Below, one piece after another: positions 9,042-15,443 of a stretch of DNA of 64,000 nucleotides (the first letter of the stretch is position 1; every line of letters starts with the position of its first letter). The notes under the pieces are model-generated. The model searched no databases. It saw only the letters and a program-made list of their open reading frames with translations, and was not told the origin of the DNA. The position numbers and the translations under genes were made by a program. The stretch comes from Mycobacteriaceae bacterium (GTDB lineage Bacteria > Actinomycetota > Actinomycetes > Mycobacteriales > Mycobacteriaceae). The DNA lies in NCBI GenBank assembly GCA_028726465.1, contig JAQYQB010000014.1, positions 186,001 to 250,000 on the forward strand. Reading direction: 5' to 3'.

Positions 9042-9686
9042 TTATCCGCGCCCTAACTGGGTAACGCCCTCCGGCGGAAGGCCGGCCACGTTCGCCAGCA
9101 CGGCGGCAAAGGCCTCCACGTGCGGGCCCAGTTCCAGGTCTTCTGCGGTCCAGGAGGCGCGCATCTCGAGCTGGTAGGCGCGCGGCGGGCCGCCGATTTC
9201 GCCGTAGCGCACCGAGGCGGTCGAGGTGACGGTGCCACCCAAATTAGTGTGGCGGGCATCGCTGTGGGCCATGCCCTCGGTCAGCCACTCCCAGGCCACG
9301 TCCGGCAGGAGGGGATCGCCGGCGACGTCCGGGTCCATGTCGGCCTGGATATAGGCGACCAGGCGCATGGGCCCGTCCCAGGCCTCCTCGGCGCCCGGAT
9401 CGTGGAGGAGGATGAGGCGGCCGAAGGCGTCGCCGCTGCTGTCGGTGGGGATGGAGTCGGCATCGTCCGCGCCGCGGTCGACCTCGAGCCCGATGGCGTG
9501 GCTATACGGGGCCAGGCGCTGCGGCGGGCGGATGGATCCTAGGGAAATCTCGGGGCGCAAGCGAGCCTGATGCATGGACTCCACGGCACGGTTGAAGGTG
9601 GCCGGCGTGGTGGTCTCGCCGTCGGCGGGGGCATCGTTAGCGGCAGGGGAGGCGCTGTGCGGCTGGGAACTCTCGGAAATGTTCAC
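9042..9686 (-). CDS. DUF3000 family protein
   Basis: A 214-residue soluble protein of the actinobacterial DUF3000 family, function unknown. The family signature RLRPEISLGSIRPPQRLAP is at about residues 42-60, and the rest is an alpha/beta domain ending in LANVAGLPPEGVTQLGRG. The start codon is GTG with no obvious ribosome binding site; an AATATAGC stretch about 15 bases upstream could serve as a -10 and give a nearly leaderless message. Operon partner of rnd. The N-terminal 35 residues (Ser/Ala-rich) are not conserved, so translation may begin further in. Confidence 0.88.
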   Translation of the reverse strand: MNISESSQPHSASPAANDAPADGETTTPATFNRAVESMHQARLRPEISLGSIRPPQRLAPYSHAIGLEVDRGADDADSIPTDSSGDAFGRLILLHDPGAEEAWDGPMRLVAYIQADMDPDVAGDPLLPDVAWEWLTEGMAHSDARHTNLGGTVTSTASVRYGEIGGPPRAYQLEMRASWTAEDLELGPHVEAFAAVLANVAGLPPEGVTQLGRG

Positions 9687-9742
9687 AATGAATCAAGCTA
9701 TATTTTCCCCGGCGCCACTGGTGGGAGGCGCGCCGTGCCCCC

Positions 9743-9775
9743 AGTTGGCCAAGTATCCAACTAATGGTGGATACT
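9743..9775 (+). promoter_or_regulatory. Two overlapping inverted repeats upstream of hemQ
   Basis: AGTTGG (9743-9748) pairs with CCAACT (9757-9762), and AGTATCC (9752-9758) pairs with GGATACT (9769-9775). The two dyads share bases 9757-9758, so as RNA the hairpins would be mutually exclusive; as DNA they could be operator half-sites. They lie 53-85 bases before the hemQ start, between hemQ and the divergent DUF3000 gene. Confidence 0.4.
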
Positions 9776-9827
9776 GGAGGGGTCATGTCCTAGTCAGACT
9801 CGAACGTCCTTTGAAAGGGGATTGTCC

Positions 9828-10529
9828 ATGGCGAAGCTCGATTTTAAGAAGCTCAACGAGGTCCAGCAGTACTCCCAGCACGCGGTGTTCCGCGCCATCC
9901 CGGGGGCCTTGGGTACCGAGCGCGACGACATCATCGCCCAGGCCCAGGACTTCTTCGCCCGCCTGGCGGAGGAAGGCAAGGTCACCGTCCGCGGTATCTA
10001 CGACCTGTCCGGCATGCGCGATAGCGCCGATTTCATGATCTGGTGGCACGCCGAGGAATTCGAGGACCTGCAGCGCGCCTTCGCGGACTTCCGCCGCACC
10101 ACGGTCCTCGGCCAGGTCACCGACGTGACCTGGGTGGGCAACGCCCTGCACCGCCCGGCGGAATTCAATAAGTCGCACCTGCCGTCGTTCATCATGGGCG
10201 AGGAGCCGGGCGACTGGATTGCCGTCTACCCGTTCGTGCGCTCCTACGACTGGTACATCATGGACGAGGAAAAGCGCCGCAAGATCCTGGTCGAGCACGG
10301 CATGGCAGCGCACGATTATGCCGACGTCCGCGCCAACACGGTCCCGGCCTTCGCTCTGGGCGACTACGAGTGGATCCTGGCCTTCGAGGCCCCGAGCCTC
10401 GACCGGATCGTCGACCTGATGTACGTCATGCGCTACACCGAGGCCCGCAACCACGTGCGCGAGGAAATCCCGTTCCACACCGGGCGCCGCGTCGCGGACG
10501 TGGCAGAACTCATCAAGGTCCTGCCTTAA
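9828..10529 (+). CDS. hemQ: Coproheme decarboxylase ChdC/HemQ (actinobacterial type)
   Basis: Last enzyme of the coproporphyrin-dependent haem pathway: it oxidatively decarboxylates iron-coproporphyrin III to haem b with hydrogen peroxide. The 233-residue chlorite-dismutase-fold protein starts at the ATG giving MAKLDFKK, seven bases after GAAAGGGG. His117 (NKSH), Tyr134 (AVYPF) and His157 (ILVEHG) fall one residue before the distal His, radical Tyr and proximal His described for the Corynebacterium diphtheriae enzyme. Other haem genes that often sit beside it in Actinobacteria (hemE, hemY) are not adjacent here. It converges on msrB with a seven-base gap. Confidence 0.95.
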   Translation: MAKLDFKKLNEVQQYSQHAVFRAIPGALGTERDDIIAQAQDFFARLAEEGKVTVRGIYDLSGMRDSADFMIWWHAEEFEDLQRAFADFRRTTVLGQVTDVTWVGNALHRPAEFNKSHLPSFIMGEEPGDWIAVYPFVRSYDWYIMDEEKRRKILVEHGMAAHDYADVRANTVPAFALGDYEWILAFEAPSLDRIVDLMYVMRYTEARNHVREEIPFHTGRRVADVAELIKVLP

Positions 10530-10536
10530 GCCGCGG

Positions 10537-10956
10537 CTAGACCTCGCGCTCGTCGAGGTCCAGGCAGATAGAGTTAATGCAGTAACGCAGGTCGGTGGGG
10601 GTGTCGTAGCCCTCGCCGGCGAAGACGTGGCCCAGGTGCGAGTGGCAGTTGGCACACAGCACCTCGGTGCGCACCATGCCGAGCGAGCGGTCCTCGCGCT
10701 CGATGACCGTGTCGACGTCCTTGGGGGAGTAGAAGGACGGCCACCCGCAGTGGGAGGCGAATTTTTCGGTAGAGCGGAACAGCTCGGCGCCGCAGGCGCG
10801 GCAGGAGTACACGCCCTCGGTGGTGGTGTCGGTGTACTTGCCGACGTGCGGCGGCTCGGTGCCGCCCTGGCGCAGGACGTAGTATTCCTCGTCGCTTAGG
10901 CGCTTTTTCCAGTCGGCGTCGGCGATGAGCTTGAAATCAGTGGGCTGGTTGGTCAT
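10537..10956 (-). CDS. msrB: Peptide-methionine (R)-S-oxide reductase MsrB
   Basis: Repairs the R epimer of methionine sulfoxide in proteins in the cytoplasm, using thioredoxin. The 139-residue protein has two zinc-binding CxxC pairs (YSCRACG and LCANCHSHLGH), the substrate-binding SHCGWPSFY segment, and the catalytic Cys in LRYCINSICL. Length is normal for a single-domain MsrB. The upstream aftC gene overlaps its start by 20 bases, so the two are probably one transcript; the same pair (Rv2673-Rv2674) exists in M. tuberculosis. Confidence 0.96.
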   Translation of the reverse strand: MTNQPTDFKLIADADWKKRLSDEEYYVLRQGGTEPPHVGKYTDTTTEGVYSCRACGAELFRSTEKFASHCGWPSFYSPKDVDTVIEREDRSLGMVRTEVLCANCHSHLGHVFAGEGYDTPTDLRYCINSICLDLDEREV

Positions 10957-12208
10957 GCCGCCCAGTGTAACCGGCGCTGCGGCGCTGGCCCAGGTACCAG
11001 CCGGTCACGCTGGCCGCGCAGGCCACGATGAGCAGGAACCACCCGGCGGTGCCCAGGAAGAAATTCGCCCAGCGCCCCGCGTCCGGCCAGTGGGTGGACG
11101 TCCACGTCACGGGCAGCAGGAAGCAGGCCGCGGCGGCCCAGGCGAGCCATGAATGAAAAACGCTGCGCGGCAGCACCGCGGTAAACATCAGCGGGAACAG
11201 CCACATCGAGTAGTACTGCTGGCCCAGCGAGGACAGGAAGAAGATGCCGACCAGCAGCACGCCGGTGGTCGTCAGCGCCCACAGGACCGGGTCGGTGTTG
11301 CGCCAGCGCAACAGCAGCACGACGGCGACGGCGACTAGGGCCGCGGCCAGCACCCACACGGGGTAGTAGGCCCAGCCGGGCAGGTCGAAATAGGCGCGCA
11401 GGCCGTCCCAGGAGGAGTTGGCGTAGTCGCGGGTGGTGCCCAGGTAGGGCACCAGCCGGCGCAGGTAGTCCCCGGCGTCCGGGATGACCGGCCAGGCCAG
11501 GGCGTTGAGCCCCACCGGCACCGCCAGGCCGGCGGCCACGGTGGACCAGCGGGCCTTGACCAGCGGCAGCACCAGCAGCGGGGCGAACTGCGGCTTGACG
11601 GTAATGGCCAGGCCCAGCACGATGCCCGCCCACAGGCCGGAACCCACACCCCGGCCCCCGCGGCCGGCCCGGCCGCGCAGGCCCAGCGCCAGGAAGCCGC
11701 TGAGCGCTAGCAGCAGGAGGCCGTTGATATTGGCGAAGGTCAGCGTGTTGATAACGGACTCGGTGGCAAAGGCCAGCGCGATGCTTGCCGGCCACAGCGG
11801 GCTGGACAGGCGGTGGCCTACCAGGCAGGCCAGAACCGCCAGCGCGCCGACGATCGCCGCCGCGTTGACCAGGATGAACAGCCCGCGGGCCAGGCTGAAG
11901 TTCTCCACCAGGCCCAGCGGGTAGAGCAGCAGCGTGGCGCCGGGGTTGTAGAGGTAGAGCGGGTCGACGTGGTGGTAGGCCTGCTCGTAGACGGCCTGGC
12001 CGTCGAGCGCCCGGCGCACGGCGTAGTAGACCGTACTGAAGTCATCCGTGGGCGCGCCGTTGAAGGCACGGACCAGCACGGTGTTGAGCACCAACAAGAT
12101 GGCCAGCGGCCAGGCGGCCAGGTTGAGGCCGGCGGGCAGCTGGATGGGGCGGCCGGGGGCGAGCGCGGTGCGGGAAGTCCACGCGGAAGACAGGAAACTG
12201 GTACTCAC
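10937..12208 (-). CDS. aftC: GT87 family polyprenol-phosphate-dependent arabinofuranosyltransferase, AftC-like
   Basis: A 423-residue integral membrane glycosyltransferase with about ten transmembrane helices. AftC adds alpha-1,3-linked arabinofuranose branches to arabinogalactan and lipoarabinomannan from decaprenyl-phosphate-arabinose on the outer face of the membrane. Support: the GT-C type acidic motif early in the protein (FNGAPTDDFSTVYYA), the PLYLYNPGATLLLYPLG segment of the GT87/DUF2029 family, and conserved linkage to msrB and a RibD_C reductase gene as in Rv2671-Rv2674. The GTG start giving VSTSFLSS was chosen because upstream codons overlap the preceding gene. AftC is inferred from synteny; a mannosyltransferase of the same family is the alternative. 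Confidence 0.8.
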   Translation of the reverse strand: MSTSFLSSAWTSRTALAPGRPIQLPAGLNLAAWPLAILLVLNTVLVRAFNGAPTDDFSTVYYAVRRALDGQAVYEQAYHHVDPLYLYNPGATLLLYPLGLVENFSLARGLFILVNAAAIVGALAVLACLVGHRLSSPLWPASIALAFATESVINTLTFANINGLLLLALSGFLALGLRGRAGRGGRGVGSGLWAGIVLGLAITVKPQFAPLLVLPLVKARWSTVAAGLAVPVGLNALAWPVIPDAGDYLRRLVPYLGTTRDYANSSWDGLRAYFDLPGWAYYPVWVLAAALVAVAVVLLLRWRNTDPVLWALTTTGVLLVGIFFLSSLGQQYYSMWLFPLMFTAVLPRSVFHSWLAWAAAACFLLPVTWTSTHWPDAGRWANFFLGTAGWFLLIVACAASVTGWYLGQRRSAGYTGRHDQPAH

Positions 12209-12219
12209 GGCCAGCCAGT

Positions 12220-12903
12220 TTACGGCCTCCGCGCGCGGCGGTACCGCAGAAACACGGTGCCGTCGGCATCGGGGGCGCAATTGTCCAGGGTGAGCCGGGT
12301 GGTGCGGGAGGAGGTGGCATCGTCGGCGCGGACGACGGGGGTCTCCACCGCCGAGGTGACCGTGGGATCGAGGGTTAGGTAGAAGGCGTCGACGGCATCG
12401 GCGGCCACGAACTGGGAGAGCAGGCCCGGCCCGCCCTCGCAGACGATGCGCCCGTAGCCCCGGGCCCGCAGGCAGGCCAGGAGGTCGGCGGGGCTGGCCG
12501 TCCCGGCGTCGATGATCTCGGCGCCTTGGGCCTCCAGCCGGCGGGTGCGCTCGCGGACCTCGGCCTGGGCGAGCGCGGCGTGCGGGACCAGCAGCAGCGG
12601 GGCGGTGGAGTAGTCGGTGAAGAAGCGGGAGCGCGGATCCATGTCGGCGCTGCCGGTGACGACCGCGATCGGGGCCGGCGTGCCTGCCGCGGAGGTGGCG
12701 CCGCCGTAGTCCTCGGCGCGCACGGTGGACGCACCCACCACGATGACCTCGGCCCAGTCCCGCAGGCCCTGCAAGAGCTGCGCGTCGGTGTCGTTGCCCA
12801 GGGACTCGGAGGTCCCGGCCGCCGATGCCGAGCCAGTCACCGTAGCCACCATCACCGCCCGGACTTCGCGGCGGTCGGGGCCTAGCAAAGCGTTGATATC
12901 CAT
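12220..12903 (-). CDS. RibD C-terminal-domain reductase (dihydrofolate reductase-like fold)
   Basis: A 227-residue NADPH-dependent reductase consisting only of the RibD_C/DHFR-like domain, without the deaminase domain of bifunctional RibD. Visible are VMVATVTGSAS near the N terminus, the VVGASTVRAEDYGG nucleotide-binding segment, and IVCEGGPGLLSQFVAADAVDAF, the family's conserved GGP motif. The M. tuberculosis homologue in the same position (Rv2671) can act as a dihydrofolate reductase substitute, so a folate or pyrimidine/pterin substrate is possible. The ATG giving MDINALLG, eight bases after AGG, is chosen; a start at an ATG three codons upstream is equally possible. It leads the aftC-msrB transcript with an 11-base gap. 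Confidence 0.87.
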   Translation of the reverse strand: MDINALLGPDRREVRAVMVATVTGSASAAGTSESLGNDTDAQLLQGLRDWAEVIVVGASTVRAEDYGGATSAAGTPAPIAVVTGSADMDPRSRFFTDYSTAPLLLVPHAALAQAEVRERTRRLEAQGAEIIDAGTASPADLLACLRARGYGRIVCEGGPGLLSQFVAADAVDAFYLTLDPTVTSAVETPVVRADDATSSRTTRLTLDNCAPDADGTVFLRYRRARRP

Positions 12904-12932
12904 GGCCACCATCCTAGGGCGCGGATACAAAA

Positions 12933-12964
12933 AGAGCGCCTCCCCGTAGGAGGGGAGACGCTCT
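12933..12964 (-). terminator. Intrinsic terminator downstream of tRNA-Val(CAC)
   Basis: A 13-base-pair stem (AGAGCGCCTCCCC with GGGGAGACGCTCT, one G-U type mismatch) and a six-base loop, flanked by an A run on the left that becomes a U tail on the minus-strand transcript. It separates the tRNA from the RibD_C gene. Confidence 0.8.
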
Positions 12965-12974
12965 TAAAAATAAG

Positions 12975-13049
12975 TGGTGGTCCCAGCTGGGATCGAACCA
13001 GCGACCTTTCCGGTGTGAACGGAACGCTCTTCCACTGAGCCATGGGACC
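12975..13049 (-). tRNA. tRNA-Val, anticodon CAC
   Basis: The 75-base gene including encoded CCA folds as a standard cloverleaf: 7-bp acceptor stem GGTCCCA/TGGGACC, D arm GCTC/GAGC, anticodon stem TTCCG/CGGAA with loop TTCACAC (anticodon CAC, reading GUG), and T arm GCTGG/CCAGC with TTCGATC loop. It is transcribed opposite to the tRNA cluster that follows. Confidence 0.97.
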
Positions 13050-13061
13050 GTGCTGGGCTAA

Positions 13062-13067
13062 AATGTA
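13062..13067 (-). promoter_or_regulatory. Candidate extended -10 (TG-C-TACATT) for tRNA-Val(CAC)
   Basis: On the minus strand TGCTACATT lies 13 bases before the mature 5' end of the tRNA, an extended -10 placing transcription start just upstream of the tRNA. The -35 region is weak. Confidence 0.5.
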
Positions 13068-13209
13068 GCACAGTGCCGCGTGATTCGACGAATCCCCAGT
13101 AAAACGGCGGTATCGGCGGGCACGTGCGGCCAGGGATGACAGCGGTGTCATTTAGCTTGCGTCACAAGCTGCCGCGAATGGCCCCAGAACCGCCCCGTGA
13201 GCGGGCGAT

Positions 13210-13237
13210 TTGTAAACCGGGGCCGGTTCAGGATAAT
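13210..13237 (+). promoter_or_regulatory. Candidate promoter of the plus-strand tRNA cluster
   Basis: TTGTAA (13210-13215) and GATAAT (13232-13237) are separated by 16 bases, about 47 bases before the first tRNA-Gly. A second -10-like TAACAT lies directly before the tRNA at 13271. Confidence 0.5.
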
Positions 13238-13283
13238 GTTTTTACTCGCACCGCACAGAAAGCTTCGGCTTAACATGGTGCAT

Positions 13284-13356
13284 GCGGATGTAGCGCAGTT
13301 GGTAGCGCATCACCTTGCCAAGGTGAGGGTCGCGAGTTCGAGTCTCGTCATCCGCT
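13284..13356 (+). tRNA. tRNA-Gly, anticodon GCC (copy 1)
   Basis: A 73-base cloverleaf with acceptor stem GCGGATG/CATCCGC, anticodon stem ATCACC/GGTGA and loop TTGCCAA (anticodon GCC, reading GGC/GGU). The T-arm loop is GTTCGAGTC-like. The discriminator base is T, followed by CCG instead of CCA, so this copy needs CCA added or repaired after processing, unlike copies 2 and 3. Confidence 0.96.
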
Positions 13357-13387
13357 CCGCGCCTTCCTTTGAGAAGGTGGTTATCCC

Positions 13388-13462
13388 GCGCGATTAGCTC
13401 AGTGGGAGAGCGCTTCCCTGACACGGAAGAGGTCACTGGTTCAATCCCAGTATCGCGCACCA
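13388..13462 (+). tRNA. tRNA-Val, anticodon GAC (copy 1)
   Basis: The 75 bases include an encoded CCA. The acceptor stem is GCGCGAT/ATCGCGC, the anticodon stem CTTCC/GGAAG with loop CTGACAC (anticodon GAC, reading GUC/GUU), and the T arm ACTGG/CCAGT with TTCAATC loop. It is the first half of a Val-Gly cassette repeated at 13734. Confidence 0.97.
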
Positions 13463-13514
13463 CGGGTTTTCCAACCTAGTTGGGAAGTCCGGAAGCCTTA
13501 AGGGTTTCGAAAAT

Positions 13515-13590
13515 GCGGATGTAGCGCAGTTGGTAGCGCATCACCTTGCCAAGGTGAGGGTCGCGAGTTCGAGTCTCGTCATCCGCTCCA
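13515..13590 (+). tRNA. tRNA-Gly, anticodon GCC (copy 2)
   Basis: The tRNA body is identical to the copy at 13284, but here the discriminator T is followed by an encoded CCA. It follows tRNA-Val(GAC) after a 52-base spacer that contains a CCAAC/GTTGG hairpin also found in the second Val-Gly spacer. Confidence 0.97.
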
Positions 13591-13634
13591 ACACAGTTTC
13601 ACTTTGTATACTTGTGTGAGGCGGCATACGCCAC

Positions 13635-13708
13635 GGTGGAATGGCCGAGTGGTGAGGCAACGGTCTGCAAAACCGTGCACACGGGTTCGATTCCCGTTTC
13701 CACCTCCA
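13635..13708 (+). tRNA. tRNA-Cys, anticodon GCA
   Basis: The 74 bases include an encoded CCA. The acceptor stem is GGTGGAA/TTCCACC, the anticodon stem ACGGT/ACCGT with loop CTGCAAA (anticodon GCA), and the T arm ACGGG/CCCGT with TTCGATT loop. It is the only cysteine tRNA in the window and sits between the two Val-Gly cassettes. Confidence 0.97.
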
Positions 13709-13733
13709 GTTAGCGTGGCCACCGGCGACGCCT

Positions 13734-13808
13734 GCGCGATTAGCTCAGCGGGAGAGCGCTTCCCTGACACGGAAGAGGTCACTGGTTCAATCCCAGTATC
13801 GCGCACCA
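13734..13808 (+). tRNA. tRNA-Val, anticodon GAC (copy 2)
   Basis: It differs from the copy at 13388 by one base in the D loop (AGCGGGA against AGTGGGA); everything else, including the encoded CCA, is the same. It starts the second Val-Gly cassette. Confidence 0.97.
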
Positions 13809-13861
13809 CGGGTTTTCCAACCTGGTTGGGAAGTCCTGAAACCGGGCCTGGTTTCAAATTT

Positions 13862-13937
13862 GCGGATGTAGCGCAGTTGGTAGCGCATCACCTTGCCAAG
13901 GTGAGGGTCGCGAGTTCGAGTCTCGTCATCCGCTCCA
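13862..13937 (+). tRNA. tRNA-Gly, anticodon GCC (copy 3)
   Basis: The tRNA body is identical to copies 1 and 2 and CCA is encoded. It is the last gene of the cluster, eight bases before the terminator hairpin. Confidence 0.97.
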
Positions 13938-13944
13938 TTTTTCG

Positions 13945-13974
13945 ACGCCGTCCCCGTTGGGGGCGGCGTTTTGT
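13945..13974 (+). terminator. Intrinsic terminator of the tRNA cluster
   Basis: ACGCCGTCCCC pairs with GGGGGCGGCGT around a three-base loop and is followed by TTTTGT. It lies immediately after the last tRNA-Gly. Confidence 0.88.
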
Positions 13975-14031
13975 ATCTTCGCGCTCGGGTGGGGGACAAT
14001 CGGGGCACAACTAGTAGCAGTGAGATCTGCG

Positions 14032-14060
14032 CCATTGTTGGGAACTACTTCCAGCAATGG
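14032..14060. promoter_or_regulatory. Near-perfect 10-bp inverted repeat upstream of the copper operon
   Basis: CCATTGTTGG (14032-14041) and CCAGCAATGG (14051-14060) are inverted repeats with one mismatch, separated by nine bases. They are flanked by ACTAGT palindromes on each side and lie about 105 bases before copC. The shape suggests a dimeric regulator site. It does not resemble the CsoR operator (a GTA/CCCC-type dyad), and the regulator is unknown. A short GGCGAG/CTCGCC hairpin also lies just before the copC ribosome binding site. Confidence 0.45.
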
Positions 14061-14164
14061 GGCGACTAGTCGGATACGCGTCGCGCAGCGCGGCGGCAAG
14101 CCCGCGGTGTGTGCCGCTGCGACCTTGGAACGACCAGGCGAGTCCTCGCCGTAAGGAGCAGTAC

Positions 14165-14722
14165 ATGTTTTCATTTTCCCCGCGCACTGCAGGCGCCGCG
14201 GTGGCAGCCGGGGCCCTCGGCCTGTCCGCGTGGGCAGCGCCGGTAGCCCTGGCTCACGATGCCGTCATCGGCGGCACCGTCACCGAAGGTCAGGTCCTCG
14301 ACGAATTCCCCGAGACCATCACCCTGGAATTCTCCGGAATCCCGCGGGAGGGCTTCAACAACTTCGCCGTGACCAACGAGGAAACCGGGGACGTACTGTT
14401 TTCTGCCGAGCCTAAGCTCGACGATCGCAACCTGACCATCGAGACCCCGGACGACGTCGACCCGGGTCCCGGTGACTACCAGGTCGGCTTCCAGATCACC
14501 TCTTCGGACGGGCACGCCACCCGCGGGGGAGTCAGCTTCACCGTGGCCGGCGATGACGACTCCAGCGTCGCCGTCGACGAGTCCGCCGTCCCCGAGCCCG
14601 GCGAAGAGATCGGCGGCGCCGATGGCCCGCTGAAGTGGATCCTCGCCGTCGGCGGCGTGTTGGTGCTGGCCGCCGTCGTCGTGCTGGTTCTGGCCAAGCG
14701 TCGGCCCATTGATGAACAGTAA
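14165..14722 (+). CDS. copC: CopC-domain copper-binding protein, membrane-anchored
   Basis: A 185-residue exported copper-binding protein. A signal peptide ends at APVALA, leaving His as the first mature residue (HDAVIGGTV), the N-terminal Cu(II) ligand of CopC proteins. The DGH motif (SSDGHATRGG) later in the domain supplies the remaining Cu(II) ligands. After a Pro/Glu/Asp linker there is one transmembrane helix (ILAVGGVLVLAAVVVLVLAK) and a short basic tail, so it would stay on the outer face of the membrane. The ATG giving MFSFSPRT follows AAGGAG; upstream codons in the same frame are rejected. It is first in an operon with a PCuAC chaperone and a DyP peroxidase. No copD is fused or adjacent. 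Confidence 0.92.
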   Translation: MFSFSPRTAGAAVAAGALGLSAWAAPVALAHDAVIGGTVTEGQVLDEFPETITLEFSGIPREGFNNFAVTNEETGDVLFSAEPKLDDRNLTIETPDDVDPGPGDYQVGFQITSSDGHATRGGVSFTVAGDDDSSVAVDESAVPEPGEEIGGADGPLKWILAVGGVLVLAAVVVLVLAKRRPIDEQ

Positions 14723-14737
14723 ACAAAGGAATCTGTC

Positions 14738-15424
14738 ATGAAATACCCCCGTCTTGTAGTCTCCGCTGTAGCCGCCTCGGCCCTGTCCCTGGCGGCCTGC
14801 TCCCCGAGCGAAGAGCCCGCGGACCAGAACGACACGCAGACCACCACCTCCGCCGAGTCGGAGCAGGCCGCCGAAACGGACGTCACCTTTGAAGGCGGCG
14901 TCGTGCGCGCGATGGCCGAGGATTCGGACATGACCGCCATCTTCGGCACCCTGGTCAACCACACCGACTCCGACCTGGAGGTGGAGTCGTTTAGCACCAG
15001 CATCGAAGCGGAGATGACCCAGCTGCACGAGACTGTCGATGGCCAGATGTCCGAGATGACCGAACCGCTGACCATTCCGGCCGGCGGCGAGGCCACCCTG
15101 GAGCCGGGCGGCGACCACCTGATGCTGATGGGTGTGAAGGAGCCGGTCATGGCCGGCGAGTCTGTGACGATTACGCTGCACCTGACCGACGGCAAGACCA
15201 TCGACCTGGGCGAGGTGCCGGTGCGCAGCATCGGCGCCGGCGACGAGGACTACGGCGACCTGGGCTCCACCGATCACAGCAACCACGGCGACCCGGGTGA
15301 CCACGCCGAGGACACCGACCACGGCGATCACAGCGATCACGCCGAGCACAACAAGCACGGCGACCACGCCGATCACGGTGATCACGGCGACCACGCCGAT
15401 CACGAAGGCCACAGCGGCCACTAG
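14738..15424 (+). CDS. PCuAC family copper chaperone lipoprotein with His/Asp-rich tail
   Basis: A 228-residue lipoprotein: signal peptide with lipobox LAAC (Cys at about residue 21), an acidic linker, then a PCuAC domain (about residues 50-165). The Cu(I) ligand pattern HxnMx21HxM is visible as the His of QLHE, Met residues of QMSEM, and the His and Met of DHLMLM. The last 50 residues are an extra tail made almost only of His, Asp, Gly, Ala and Glu (repeated DHGDH, DHADH), absent from most family members and likely to bind Cu or Zn. Fifteen bases separate it from copC and nineteen from the peroxidase gene. It probably delivers copper to extracytoplasmic cuproproteins such as cytochrome oxidase. 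Confidence 0.93.
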   Translation: MKYPRLVVSAVAASALSLAACSPSEEPADQNDTQTTTSAESEQAAETDVTFEGGVVRAMAEDSDMTAIFGTLVNHTDSDLEVESFSTSIEAEMTQLHETVDGQMSEMTEPLTIPAGGEATLEPGGDHLMLMGVKEPVMAGESVTITLHLTDGKTIDLGEVPVRSIGAGDEDYGDLGSTDHSNHGDPGDHAEDTDHGDHSDHAEHNKHGDHADHGDHGDHADHEGHSGH

Positions 15425-15443
15425 GGGAAGGTAAGCGAAAGCC

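Noticed and set aside
13284..13937. Repeated sequence blocks that might suggest a CRISPR-like or other repeat array
   Set aside because: The blocks are complete tRNA genes with cloverleaf folds and encoded CCA ends.
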